27,425 nt of DNA from Dehalococcoidia bacterium (GCA_030606765.1 JAUWFX010000009.1:1-27425); one strand, 5' to 3'. Counted from the stretch's first letter, positions 9,444 through 17,258 are shown. The notes: generated by a model from the sequence alone, not told the origin. Numbers and translations: made by a program.

Positions 9444-10190
9444 TCAACTGCGCAGCTTTTCTAAAGTAGCCTCGGAAAAATCGATATTGGAGAAAACACG
9501 CTGTACATCGTCTAATCCTTCTAGCTCATCGAGGAAATTCAGGGCCTGAACTACTTTATTTTCCTCCAGCAACACTGTAGTTTGAGGTGTTAGCGAGAGC
9601 TCCGCCGAAATCACATGTTCCTTTTCTTCAATAACCTTCCTTACTTTTTCCAAATCCTGAGGTTGCGTGTAAATTTCCACATAATCCTTTTCGGTCTTAA
9701 CATCTTCAGCCCCGGCATCGATAGCTCGTAGCGCTATTCCTTCGGCATCCGAGGCATTGCTTTCTACAGTAATCACTCCCCTACTTTCAAAGAGCCAGGA
9801 GACACAACCACTCTCACCAAGATTACAACCGTGGCGGGTGAAGAGACGGCGCACCTCCTGAATGGCGCGATTACGATTATCGGTCAAGGCTTCCACCAAA
9901 ACTGCTATCCCGCTTGGCCCATAGCCTTCGAGTTTCACCTCAATTAAGGCAGATGCCCCGGCTTCACCGCTACCCCGCTTTATGGCTCTCTCGATATTCT
10001 CCAAAGGCATGTTATTATCACGGGCTTTCTGTACTGCTAAACGTAACTGGAAATTACTTTCTGAATTAGCTCCACCTTGTCGCACTGCAACTATGATTTC
10101 TCGAGCAAGCTTGGTGAATAACTGCCCGCGCTTGGCATCAGTTACTCCCTTCTGCCGCTTAATCTGTGACCACTTAGAATGTCCCGACAT
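9444..10190 (-). CDS. yebC: YebC/PmpR family protein
   Basis: This is a conserved bacterial protein of the TACO1/YebC family. Some members act as transcriptional regulators, and recent work on the family links others to relief of ribosome stalling. The signature N-terminus MSGHSKWSQIKRQKGVTDAKRGQLFTKLAREI-type segment is present (not written in full here), followed by RDNNMPLENIERAIKRG (53-69) and the family's YGPSGIAVLVEALTDNRNR block. The 248 residues are the standard length. It heads the operon with ruvC and ruvA. The ATG is preceded by AAAGGATAGTA, a modest Shine-Dalgarno sequence. Confidence 0.95.
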   Translation of the reverse strand: MSGHSKWSQIKRQKGVTDAKRGQLFTKLAREIIVAVRQGGANSESNFQLRLAVQKARDNNMPLENIERAIKRGSGEAGASALIEVKLEGYGPSGIAVLVEALTDNRNRAIQEVRRLFTRHGCNLGESGCVSWLFESRGVITVESNASDAEGIALRAIDAGAEDVKTEKDYVEIYTQPQDLEKVRKVIEEKEHVISAELSLTPQTTVLLEENKVVQALNFLDELEGLDDVQRVFSNIDFSEATLEKLRS

Positions 10191-10206
10191 TACTATCCTT
10201 TATACC

Positions 10207-10215
10207 ATTTTATCA
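10207..10215 (-). promoter_or_regulatory. Possible promoter of yebC-ruvCA
   Basis: TGATAAAAT on the minus strand is an extended -10 candidate 16 nt before the yebC ATG. A TATAAA lies still closer. No good -35 is visible. Confidence 0.3.
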
Positions 10216-10340
10216 CTGCAACACCTAAAAGGGGAAGCAGATATATAAGTTTGAGAGAGATGTGTGGTTATCGTTATTATGTATGGTAGCATATTCGCGG
10301 AGAATACAGCCGAAGCAAGCTTTCGTCCACACCTTATGTT

Positions 10341-10912
10341 ATGAAATCACCTGATAGCGTATTCAGTGTATTGGCAGAAGAAGGATTAACTACCCTGGAA
10401 GTCTTCTATAACGGGTAAAAAGACAAATTCATATTGATTTTTATCATATATTATTCGAGAGGGATTCACCAGGGCTATTACTGGCGGCATAATAACTGAG
10501 GACATGATGTGCAAAATCAAGTTTGATATCATAATGGGGCTGGCTAATAACCAGTTCAGAGCCGCCAGTGAACAGGGGGAAATAGGAATAGCCAGGTAGT
10601 TGGCTGGGGCAGGTATTCTCCTTGCCGTCGAATGGGCGTATAATATTGGTGGGGCTTCTCACCGGTTGGGCAGGGCATATATTCGGGAAAGAAGCGTCTT
10701 TTGTTAAAATAACGCCCCGGATGAGTTAATCTGCAGAGGATAACCTGAGAAAACTGCTTGATGAAGCAAGGAGAGTGGATAAAACACCGACAGAGCTGAT
10801 ATATGACAAAGTTGGAGATGCCATCTATTGAGGAATTTCGTTTGGTAAATTGTGGTATGAAGGAGGTGTAGATGTAGTTAATGATTGCCACTTGAATAGT
10901 TATAAATACTGA
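10341..10912 (+). pseudogene. Decayed Glu/Leu/Phe/Val-type amino acid dehydrogenase
   Basis: Three reading-frame pieces, broken by stops and frameshifts, together read like the GLFV dehydrogenase family. The clearest piece starts near 10474: AITGGIITED, then KIKFDIIMGLANNQFR, an in-frame TAG, and LAGAGILLAVEWAYNIGGA. It matches in order the family text of the type CALGGVLND..., LKAKIVAGSANNQL and GILYAPDYVINAGG. After a frameshift, EDNLRKLLDEARRVDKTPTE and LIYDKVGDAIY fit the C-terminal helices. An N-terminal scrap (VFSVLAEEGLTTLEVFYNG, from 10341) is only weakly similar. Most of the N-terminal catalytic half is missing, so an internal deletion is likely. The 10191-10340 stretch holds nothing else recognisable apart from the yebC promoter region. 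Confidence 0.5.
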
Positions 10913-10930
10913 AAGGAGGTCATGGATTGA

Positions 10931-11959
10931 ATGAAAAATAAGAGGACCCTAAAGCTAGTTGGTAGTGTTTGTATGGTGGTTGTACTAACTCTAACGTTAG
11001 TACTTGTAAGTGGCTGCGCGCCATCAGCGAAATATAATATTGGCGTATTTCAGATAGTTATCCACCCTGCCCTGGATGCGGCTCGCCAAGGCTTTGAGGA
11101 TGCCCTGACAGCTGCGATCGAGGCCACAGGCGAAAACGTCACGTATGATGAGCAGGAGTGTGCCGGTGAACCGAGTACAGCGGCTACAATCGCTAACTCC
11201 TTTGTTGCCCAGGGCGTAGACCTGATATGTGCTATAGCCACGCCGTGCGCTCAGGCAGCATACGCCGCCGTTAATGAAACGGACATACCGGTGGTCTTTA
11301 ACTCGGTTACTAATCCAGTAGTGGCAGGGGTAGTTAACAACTGGACTGTGCCGGGTGGCCAGGTGACCGGGGTTAGCGATATTGCTCCCGTTGATCCTCA
11401 GCTACAATTGATTGTAGACATTCTCGAGGACGTGGCCAATAACCTCACGCTTGAGGACCTTGGCGTAATTTACAATCCTGCAGAAGACAACTCAGTGTAC
11501 CAGGTGGACGTGCAGCTTCCCGAGGCAATCGCGGCTCTTGCCCTGAACATCACCGTACATGAGCAGTCGGCATCCAATCCTACGGAAGTTTTGGCTGCAG
11601 CAAATGCACTTGTGGGACAGGTGGATGCCATATGGGTTCCAACTGACAATACGGTCGTGGCTTCTATTGCGGCTGTAATAGGGGTTTGCGAGGACAATGA
11701 CATACCTCTTTTTGCCTCCGACACATCTACAGTTGAGGTAGGGGTAATTGGGTGCTGGGGCATGGACTACTACGATGTCGGCTATGCGAGTGGTGTGATG
11801 GCAGCGGAGATACTGCTGGAGGGTGCAGACCCGGCTACAATGCCGGTTCAAACAGCACCAGCGAATGAGCTTTACGTGTACCCCGAGGAAGCCGTAAGGA
11901 TGGGGGTAACTATTCCTCAGTGGATTATAGACATGGCGGACGTAGTGGTAACAGACTAA
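10931..11959 (+). CDS. ABC transporter substrate-binding lipoprotein, TrpX/PF04392-like
   Basis: This is an extracytoplasmic binding protein of the ABC_sub_bind (PF04392, COG2984) type. Known relatives include streptococcal TrpX for aromatic amino acids, but most have no assigned ligand. A positively charged start (MKNKRTLK), a hydrophobic segment and lipobox LVSGC place lipidated C29 at the mature N-terminus. The following IGVFQIVIHPALDAARQGFEDAL, FNSVTNPVVAGVV and VSDIAPVDPQLQLI segments are typical of the two-lobed periplasmic-binding fold. The 342 residues are normal. AAGGAGGT lies 10 nt before the ATG. It heads the operon with permease and ATPase. A strong hairpin separates it from the permease. 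The ligand cannot be read from the sequence; the family favours an amino acid or similar small molecule. Confidence 0.9.
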   Translation: MKNKRTLKLVGSVCMVVVLTLTLVLVSGCAPSAKYNIGVFQIVIHPALDAARQGFEDALTAAIEATGENVTYDEQECAGEPSTAATIANSFVAQGVDLICAIATPCAQAAYAAVNETDIPVVFNSVTNPVVAGVVNNWTVPGGQVTGVSDIAPVDPQLQLIVDILEDVANNLTLEDLGVIYNPAEDNSVYQVDVQLPEAIAALALNITVHEQSASNPTEVLAAANALVGQVDAIWVPTDNTVVASIAAVIGVCEDNDIPLFASDTSTVEVGVIGCWGMDYYDVGYASGVMAAEILLEGADPATMPVQTAPANELYVYPEEAVRMGVTIPQWIIDMADVVVTD

Positions 11960-11984
11960 TAAGAAGAATCCATGTTCTTGTCTC

Positions 11985-12030
11985 GCCATCCGGTTGCTGG
12001 GGCGGCGCTAGTGGCCAGCAGCCGGATGGC
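11985..12030 (+). repeat. Intercistronic hairpin between binding-protein and permease genes
   Basis: GCCATCCGGTTGCTGG (11985-12000) and CCAGCAGCCGGATGGC (12015-12030) form a 16-bp stem with a single G-T pair and a 14-nt loop. No T-run follows, so it is not a classical terminator. It starts 26 nt after the lipoprotein stop codon. A stem here would be expected to protect the upstream mRNA from 3' exonucleases or attenuate reading into the permease. Confidence 0.8.
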
Positions 12031-12075
12031 TATATCGAGGTAACCGAGATGATACAGTCCGGAGGTTTGTGACTG

Positions 12076-12990
12076 TTGGACCCTACTGGCGTGGGGCGTT
12101 TGCTGAGCTTTTCCCTATATGAGGGGCTGGCATTTGGTTTTGTAACGATAGGTATCTATCTCACCTTCCGTGTGCTTGCTTTTCCCGACCTTACTGTGGA
12201 TGGAAGCTTTGCTCTGGGAGCATCCGTTGCCGCCGTGCTTATCGTAAACGGTGTGAATCCATTCCTGGCAACGCTGGCTGCCCTCGGAGCAGGCTTATGT
12301 GCTGGCCTGGCAACATCATTGCTCAACACCAAGCTGAAGATACCAGCTCTGCTGGCTGGTATTCTTATGATGGTCGCCCTCTACTCCATAAATCTGCGGA
12401 TTATGGGGCGGTCCAATCTTCCCCTTCTTCGCGAGGTAACCATCTTTTCTCTAGCCTCTCAATTGCCGGGACTGGAAACCCGTCTTGAATATCAGCTCGT
12501 GGTCGCCGGAGTGCTGGCGGTGATAGTTTTCTTCATCTTGAACTGGTTCCTGCGCACTGAGATTGGGCTGGCGTTGAGGGCAACAGGCGACAATGAGCAG
12601 ATGGTGCGTGGTGCCGGGGTAGATACTGATAAGACTACAATACTCGGGGTGTCCCTTGCTAACGGACTCGTTGCCTTTTCTGGCGGAGTAGTAGCTCAAG
12701 GACAGGGCTTTGCCGATGTCGGCATGGGAGTAGGAATGATTATAATGGGCTTAGCCGCAGTGATAATCGGCGAGGCACTATTTCGGCCCAAAGGTGTGGC
12801 CAGGCTTCTGCTGGCAGCGCTGGGCGGCACTTTTGTCTACCGCCTGGTCATAAGTGTTGCCCTCAGGATGGGTATGCGTGCTGGTGATTTGAAGCTTATT
12901 ACGGCGGTAATAGTGATTATAGCTCTGGCGGTTCCGTATCTGCAGAAGAAGATACGGGGGGAGTGGATGCCACCGGCGGCAAGGTGGTAA
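12076..12990 (+). CDS. ABC transporter permease, TrpY/COG4120-like
   Basis: This is the inner-membrane permease of the importer, related to the branched-chain amino acid/ribose permease fold (PF02653) and the COG4120 group that accompanies PF04392 binding proteins. The 304 residues are mostly hydrophobic, with about eight or more membrane segments, for example 17-33, 40-80, 91-110, 142-160, 190-205 and 214-232. RTEIGLALRATGDNEQMVRGAGVDT, the cytoplasmic loop that docks with the ATPase, is characteristic. The start is TTG at 12076 with GGAGG 10 nt upstream; no in-frame ATG is nearby. The stop lies 1 bp before the ATPase ATG. Confidence 0.9.
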   Translation: MDPTGVGRLLSFSLYEGLAFGFVTIGIYLTFRVLAFPDLTVDGSFALGASVAAVLIVNGVNPFLATLAALGAGLCAGLATSLLNTKLKIPALLAGILMMVALYSINLRIMGRSNLPLLREVTIFSLASQLPGLETRLEYQLVVAGVLAVIVFFILNWFLRTEIGLALRATGDNEQMVRGAGVDTDKTTILGVSLANGLVAFSGGVVAQGQGFADVGMGVGMIIMGLAAVIIGEALFRPKGVARLLLAALGGTFVYRLVISVALRMGMRAGDLKLITAVIVIIALAVPYLQKKIRGEWMPPAARW

Positions 12991-12991
12991 A

Positions 12992-13849
12992 ATGATAACT
13001 GTGATGAGTGAGAATAAGAGTTTGCTCAAGCTCAAGAAAATAACCAAGGTATTCTCTAAAGACAATGTAGACCAGGTTAGAGCACTGGATAAAATCGACC
13101 TGGATGTTAAAAGCGGGGACTACATTGCCGTCATTGGTAGCAACGGGGCTGGAAAAACTACCTTGCTTAATGTCATTGCTGGCGTATATCCGCCGGAGAA
13201 TGGGGGCAAGATTATTGTCAATGACAAGGAGGTTAGCAGGCTGAGTGAATATAGACGCGCCAGTTATATTGGACGGGTCTATCAGGACCCTCACGTAGGC
13301 ACTGCCGCCAAGATGACCATAGAGGAAAACATGGCCATGGCCTTGTTACGAGGGCAGCCAAGAGGATTACGAGTCGCCAGCAATAAACAGCGTAGAGAGT
13401 TGTTCCGTGTCGCTCTGGTTCCGCTGGGACTGGGGCTGGAGAAGAGACTCAATGCTCTGGTAGGTACGCTTTCAGGTGGTCAAAGGCAGGCTCTGGCACT
13501 GGTAATGGCTACTTTGAGTAAACCAGCAATATTACTACTTGACGAGCATATAGCCACGCTGGACCCCAGGACAGCCCAGATAGTGCTCGATTTAACTGAT
13601 ATGGTCGTAAAACGAGAGAAGATGACCACTATCATGGTTACCCACAATATGGAACTGGCTCTTCGCTATGGTAATCGACTGATTATGATGCATAAAGGTA
13701 GAATAGTGGTTGATATGCACCAGGAGCAGAAGGCCGATCTCACCATCAATGACCTCGTCGTGGCTTTCGAACGGGCCAGCGGAGAAGAATTCGCTGATGA
13801 TAGCGTTCTGCTTCGCCCTGGCAACGTCGTCGGTATTTCAGATTTATAA
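12992..13849 (+). CDS. ABC transporter ATP-binding protein, TrpZ/COG1101-like
   Basis: This ATPase subunit powers the importer encoded just upstream. The 285 residues show Walker A GSNGAGKTT (49-57), Q-loop Q98 in YQDPHVG, signature LSGGQ (160-164), Walker B AILLLDE (179-185), the D-loop TLDP and switch His218 in MVTHNME, so it should be catalytically complete. The C-terminal tail after about residue 240 is longer than the minimal ATPase, as in COG1101 members. The start at 12992 follows AAGGTGG and is 1 bp after the permease stop; an ATG four codons downstream is possible. Confidence 0.93.
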   Translation: MITVMSENKSLLKLKKITKVFSKDNVDQVRALDKIDLDVKSGDYIAVIGSNGAGKTTLLNVIAGVYPPENGGKIIVNDKEVSRLSEYRRASYIGRVYQDPHVGTAAKMTIEENMAMALLRGQPRGLRVASNKQRRELFRVALVPLGLGLEKRLNALVGTLSGGQRQALALVMATLSKPAILLLDEHIATLDPRTAQIVLDLTDMVVKREKMTTIMVTHNMELALRYGNRLIMMHKGRIVVDMHQEQKADLTINDLVVAFERASGEEFADDSVLLRPGNVVGISDL

Positions 13850-13882
13850 TCAGGCGAACCAAGGCATTCTATCTATATCTCC

Positions 13883-14317
13883 ATGAGCAAATTTGGCTAC
13901 AAACTGGTGACAGGCGATGTCGAGTTGAAAGAGGCCTTCGAGGTTAGGAGGCAGGTGTTTGTCCGTGAGCAAGACATCTCAGAGGACCTGGTGTTCGATG
14001 GGCACGACAGGAAAGCGCTGCATATGGTGGTCAAAGATGGAGAGAGAGTTATCGGTAGCGCCAGAGTTCAATTTCTAGCCGACAACCAGGCCAAGCTGGA
14101 GAGAATGGCTATCTTAAAACGTTACCGCCGTAAAGGCATCGGAAAGGAAATGCTTCTGTTTCTGGATACAATATGGAAGGATAAACAGGTGCAGCAAGTG
14201 ATTATCCACGCCCAACTTGAAGTCGTTCCCTTCTATAAATTATGCGGCTTTGACGAATTTGGCTCGCCTTTTCGGGAAGCCGACATCAAACACATCAAGA
14301 TGCGCAAACGACGTTGA
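13883..14317 (+). CDS. GNAT family N-acetyltransferase (ElaA/YjcF-like)
   Basis: This small acetyl-CoA-dependent acyltransferase has 144 residues. The GNAT core is clear: FEVRRQVFVREQDISEDLVFDGHD at the N-terminus, LERMAILKRYRRKGIG (the Q/R-x-x-G-x-G/A pyrophosphate loop, with RRKGIG) and the C-terminal AQLEVVPFYKLCGFDEFG strand-helix. The order and the phrases VFVREQ and VPFYKLCGF resemble YjcF/ElaA-type proteins of unknown substrate. It follows the ATPase by 33 bp in the same direction and probably shares its transcript. A functional link to the transported compound is only suggested by position. Confidence 0.85.
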   Translation: MSKFGYKLVTGDVELKEAFEVRRQVFVREQDISEDLVFDGHDRKALHMVVKDGERVIGSARVQFLADNQAKLERMAILKRYRRKGIGKEMLLFLDTIWKDKQVQQVIIHAQLEVVPFYKLCGFDEFGSPFREADIKHIKMRKRR

Positions 14318-14391
14318 CCCGGTTTGCCGGATGACTCTGGCAGTAGAAAAAGCCGTATAAATAGAAGCCCAGTCCGCCTGAGGAGATTTTT

Positions 14392-14421
14392 CCATCATAG
14401 AGAAATATTTCTCTATGATGG
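14392..14421. repeat. Perfect 30-bp palindrome between convergent genes
   Basis: CCATCATAGAGAAAT is followed directly by its exact reverse complement. It sits 75 bp after the GNAT stop and 68 bp from the mtnA stop, between convergent transcription units. Read rightward it is followed by a short GGTTTCACTAT, a poor U-tract, so it could be a weak terminator for the ABC/GNAT operon or a protein-binding site. It is distinct from the mtnA terminator alongside. Confidence 0.75.
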
Positions 14422-14461
14422 TTTCACTATAATAGCATGTCCTTAAACTCCGAGGCTGTTT

Positions 14462-14487
14462 AAAAATTGTGCTTGATGAATCAAGCA
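14462..14487 (-). terminator. Intrinsic terminator of mtnA
   Basis: On the minus strand, starting 1 nt after the stop codon, TGCTTGAT and ATCAAGCA form an 8-bp stem with a two-base loop, followed by CAATTTTT. Confidence 0.75.
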
Positions 14488-14488
14488 A

Positions 14489-15526
14489 CTACAAAAATCT
14501 GGAGCCCATCTCTTTTAGTTTTTCTGCGTAAGGCTCCCTTATTATGCCCTTCTCGGTGATTATGGCAGTTATATAACTATGGGGAGTGACGTCGAAGGCA
14601 GGATTAGCTGCCCTTATGCCTTCAGGAGCAATGGGCACTCCCCGGATATGAGTTACCTCCTCAGGGCTTCGCTCTTCAATTGGGATTTTGTCTCCCGCGT
14701 TTAAGGAAATGTCAATACTGCTCGCAGGAGCAGCGACATAAAAGGGGATTTTATTTTCTTTAGCCAGTACTGCCAGAGTATAGGTGCCAATTTTATTAGC
14801 GACATCGCCATTGGCGGCAATCCTGTCGGCGCCAACAATGACACAGTCTATCTTCCCCTGCTGCATAAAATAGCCAGCCATGGAATCGGTAATCAAAGTC
14901 ACAGGGATGCCCTCCTGCCTTAGTTCCCAGGTAGTGAGCCTGGCTCCCTGGAGAAGGGGACGAGTTTCCGTGACAAAGACGCTCACTCTCTTTCCCTGGT
15001 CTTTAGCAGCTTTGATTACACCCAGGGCAGTGCCATAGCCGGCGGTGGCCAAAGGACCGGCGTTGCAATGAGTAAGCAGAGTGAAACCATCTTTGATGAG
15101 TTCAGTCCCTAGCTGGCTGAGCTGCTTGGTTGCGGTCACTTCTTCCTGGTGAATCCGCTTTGCTTCATTGATAAGCGAATTTTTGATTTCAGCGACGCCA
15201 TCTCCCCTGGCAGCTTCCTTCATCCTGTCGATAGCTTGAAAAAGATTGACCGCGGTAGGCCTGGAGGCGGCAAAAGTTTGCATGACCTGCTGCAATTGAG
15301 CGCGAAATTCACCCTCGTTTGCTGTTTCGATACCTGATGCCCCCAGAGCTATGCCGTAGGCACCGGCAACCCCGATGGCTGGTGCCCCGCGAACCCTCAT
15401 TTCCTTAATAGCCAGAACTACATCGTGGTAATTATCCAGGTCGGCAAAGATTTGCTCCCCCGGAAGCTTGCTCTGGTCCAGTATCCTTAGCTTGCCATCA
15501 AGCCATTCTATTGCTCTAGCTATCAT
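14489..15526 (-). CDS. mtnA: S-methyl-5-thioribose-1-phosphate isomerase
   Basis: The enzyme isomerises methylthioribose 1-phosphate to methylthioribulose 1-phosphate in the methionine salvage pathway; some relatives act on other 5-deoxyribose phosphates. It belongs to the eIF2B-alpha-like family. Diagnostic text is present: RVRGAPAIG (44-52, substrate phosphate loop), catalytic C154 in THCNAGPLATAGYGTALG, VTETRPLLQGARLT, and catalytic D234 in VGADRIAANGDVANKIGT. The 345 residues are the normal length. I prefer ATG 15526; a GTG lies just upstream at 15529. No other salvage gene is in the window, so the pathway may be a partial one as in many anaerobes. It is divergent from the gene at 15729. 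Confidence 0.93.
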   Translation of the reverse strand: MIARAIEWLDGKLRILDQSKLPGEQIFADLDNYHDVVLAIKEMRVRGAPAIGVAGAYGIALGASGIETANEGEFRAQLQQVMQTFAASRPTAVNLFQAIDRMKEAARGDGVAEIKNSLINEAKRIHQEEVTATKQLSQLGTELIKDGFTLLTHCNAGPLATAGYGTALGVIKAAKDQGKRVSVFVTETRPLLQGARLTTWELRQEGIPVTLITDSMAGYFMQQGKIDCVIVGADRIAANGDVANKIGTYTLAVLAKENKIPFYVAAPASSIDISLNAGDKIPIEERSPEEVTHIRGVPIAPEGIRAANPAFDVTPHSYITAIITEKGIIREPYAEKLKEMGSRFL

Positions 15527-15533
15527 CACCGTT

Positions 15534-15539
15534 AGTATA
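15534..15539 (-). promoter_or_regulatory. Possible -10 box of mtnA
   Basis: TATACT on the minus strand ends 7 nt before the ATG at 15526, so initiation would fall essentially on the start codon. No convincing -35 is seen and there is no Shine-Dalgarno sequence. Confidence 0.3.
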
Positions 15540-15669
15540 ATCTAAAGGATGGAAACAAAGGAAGCCTTAAATTACGCTAGAAGACGAGGATAGAAAGATG
15601 CCACACAGGTGCAGTCATGTTAGATTTTCTGAGGTAGCTAAAATCGGAGAACATTAATAGGGCCAAAAT

Positions 15670-15698
15670 TTGATACCCTGAAAAAATCATGCTATCCT
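15670..15698 (+). promoter_or_regulatory. Putative promoter of the synthase gene at 15729
   Basis: TTGATA (15670-15675), a 17-bp spacer and TATCCT (15693-15698) fit a sigma-70 promoter with a leader of about 25 nt. GGTGAGG precedes the ATG. Confidence 0.55.
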
Positions 15699-15728
15699 TA
15701 TCCAGTTTATCCATCTGGTGAGGCAAAG

Positions 15729-16967
15729 ATGGCCAGGATTCATTTCATAGATGTTACCAATCGCGACGGCGTTCAAACCGCAAACCTCGGTCTGTCCAAG
15801 CTGGAAAAGACCATGCTAAACATATACCTCAACGAAATGGGTGTCTTCCAGTCCGAATTTGGTTTTCCTACGACGAGACACGAATCGTTTTACCTTCAGG
15901 CGAACCTGGAGTTAGCTGATATGGGAGTCCTGCGACCCATCCGGTTGGGAGGGTGGATAAGGGCAGTTGTCGCTGATGTGGAAAAAGCTTTCAAGCTTGT
16001 CCCGAATATTAAGCACCTTAACGTCTCTATTTCAACATCGGACCAAATGCTTCGAGGCAAATTTAAGGGTACAAAGAGCCGAGAAAATATCGTAAGCATG
16101 ATGGTCGATGCTTTAGAAGCGGCTCGTGCCCATGGAGCTGAAAGCATAGGTATAAATGCCGAGGATGCCTCCAGAACTAAAATAGATTTTTTAGTTAGAT
16201 TCGGCCTGGCGGCCAAGGAACACGGGGCTGACCGACTCAGGTATTGTGATACACTGGGCTATGACAATGCATTTACCATTTACGAGAGCGCCAAAACTCT
16301 GGCGGAGGATGTCGGAATACCTATCGAACTCCACTGCCATGGTGACTTAGGAATGGCTGTGGCTAATTCCCTTGCCGGGGCAAAAGGGGCTATAGATGGT
16401 GGACAGGATGCTTACATCAACACTACCGTCAATGGAATTGGAGAAAGAGCCGGCAATGCTGACCTTGTAGCAACGGCTCTAGCTGTCACTAAATCTAAGG
16501 GATTCGCTAAAAAATATCAACTGGGAAAACTCATAGACCTGACAAAGGCCTGGAAAGTAAGCAAATTCGCCAGCTATGCTTTCGGGGTCCCTATTCCTAT
16601 AAACCAGCCTGGCGTTGGAGCCAATGCCTTTGCCCACAGCTCTGGTATTCACGCTGACGGAGTATTGAAAGACCCCGAGAACTACGAGCTATATAGCTTC
16701 AACGACCTGGGTAGAGGTGAACCGGAGCTTGTAGAGACCGGCAGGGAGATATGCTCAGGGGAATATAGCGGGATATCAGGCTTCAGTCATATAATGGGTC
16801 AGATGGAAGTATCGTTTGAAAATGCCAGGCAAGCTGAAGAGATTCTGGAATTAGCAAGATATGCCAATGTGGAGGCGCAAAGGCCACTGGTGGAGGATGA
16901 ACTGTTCTTCATTGCCAAATATCCCAAAATTGCCAAGAAACTGTTGACACTTATGCCACCAGAGTAA
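15729..16967 (+). CDS. Homocitrate/isopropylmalate/Re-citrate synthase family protein
   Basis: This is an acetyl-CoA-dependent aldol-type synthase of the HMGL-like barrel family (PF00682). The 412 residues carry the metal and substrate residues: R12-D13 in VTNRDGVQT, the HCHGD motif (H202, H204) and TVNGIGERAGNADL. The C-terminal part includes HSSGIHADGVLKD, which contacts the active site in homocitrate and isopropylmalate synthases. It lacks the full regulatory LeuA dimer domain, so it is closer to NifV/homocitrate synthase. In Dehalococcoides a NifV-like protein was shown to be a Re-specific citrate synthase, and this gene is a good candidate for that role. Substrate choice (oxaloacetate, 2-oxoglutarate, pyruvate) cannot be decided by eye. 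It is monocistronic and followed directly by the tRNA-Gly promoter. Confidence 0.85.
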   Translation: MARIHFIDVTNRDGVQTANLGLSKLEKTMLNIYLNEMGVFQSEFGFPTTRHESFYLQANLELADMGVLRPIRLGGWIRAVVADVEKAFKLVPNIKHLNVSISTSDQMLRGKFKGTKSRENIVSMMVDALEAARAHGAESIGINAEDASRTKIDFLVRFGLAAKEHGADRLRYCDTLGYDNAFTIYESAKTLAEDVGIPIELHCHGDLGMAVANSLAGAKGAIDGGQDAYINTTVNGIGERAGNADLVATALAVTKSKGFAKKYQLGKLIDLTKAWKVSKFASYAFGVPIPINQPGVGANAFAHSSGIHADGVLKDPENYELYSFNDLGRGEPELVETGREICSGEYSGISGFSHIMGQMEVSFENARQAEEILELARYANVEAQRPLVEDELFFIAKYPKIAKKLLTLMPPE

Positions 16968-16974
16968 TCCATCC

Positions 16975-17004
16975 TTGACATTATTGCCCCTCCCGCCTGA
17001 TAAT
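16975..17004 (+). promoter_or_regulatory. Promoter of the interrupted tRNA-Gly gene
   Basis: Consensus TTGACA (16975-16980), an 18-bp spacer and GATAAT (16999-17004) lie 10 nt before the tRNA 5' end at 17015. After integration it reads the 5' tRNA fragment and then, 71 bp further, the intact tRNA-Gly at 17126. Confidence 0.7.
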
Positions 17005-17014
17005 ATAGTTAATT

Positions 17015-17054
17015 GCGGGTGTAACTCAGCGGTAGAGTGCTTGCTTCCCAAGCA
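17015..17054 (+). pseudogene. 5' half of tRNA-Gly(CCC), split by integration
   Basis: The 40 bases include the acceptor 5' strand GCGGGTG, the D arm, and the anticodon arm with loop TTCCCAA, ending at AAGCA. No T arm follows. The missing part (rest of anticodon stem, T arm GTGGG/CCCAT, acceptor 3' strand CACCCGC) is found at 22495-22538. Joined across the core, the two parts fold into a perfect tRNA-Gly with anticodon CCC. Confidence 0.9.
17043..17054 (+). repeat. attL core of the element
   Basis: GCTTCCCAAGCA covers the anticodon loop and 3' stem of the split tRNA. The same 12 bases occur at 22495-22506. In the empty site this core lies in the near-palindrome CTTGCTT-CCC-AAGCAAG, a plausible crossover site for a tyrosine recombinase. 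Confidence 0.85.
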
Positions 17055-17060
17055 GTATCT

Positions 17061-17071
17061 GAATGACTATT
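17061..17071. repeat. Element end repeat, left copy
   Basis: GAATGACTATT lies 6 bp inside the left core. Its exact reverse complement AATAGTCATTC is at 22471-22481, 13 bp inside the right core. In the circular form the two would flank the core as an inverted pair, as expected of integrase or excisionase binding sites. Confidence 0.7.
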
Positions 17072-17125
17072 CGGGGTAGATATTCCGCAGAGCATCTCAG
17101 CACTAATAGCCATTACAGCACTCAC

Positions 17126-17197
17126 GCGGGAGTAGCTCAGTGGTAGAGCATCTGCTTCCCAAGCAGAGGGTCGCGGGTTCGAGTCCCGTCTCCCGCT
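17126..17197 (+). tRNA. tRNA-Gly(CCC), intact, carried by the element
   Basis: This is a 72-nt cloverleaf: acceptor GCGGGAG/CTCCCGC with discriminator T, D arm GCTC/GAGC, anticodon stem TCTGC/GCAGA with loop TTCCCAA (anticodon CCC), and T arm GCGGG-TTCGAGT-CCCGT. CCA is not encoded. It differs from the split tRNA-Gly in the acceptor, anticodon and T stems, so it is a separate gene and not a duplicate made by integration. It lies inside the element, in the same direction as the host tRNA promoter at 16975-17004, and could supply the lost isoacceptor. It has the same GCTTCCCAAGCA core. Confidence 0.95.
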
Positions 17198-17258
17198 CAC
17201 CTCTCTTCCCGATATCATGACCATCAACAATACAACCGATAAATTCTTCCGCCAACTC

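Noticed and set aside
11492..11989. A 165-codon minus-strand ORF opposite the lipoprotein gene.
   Set aside because: Its translation is His/Tyr/Cys-rich without family features, and the plus-strand lipoprotein is unambiguous.
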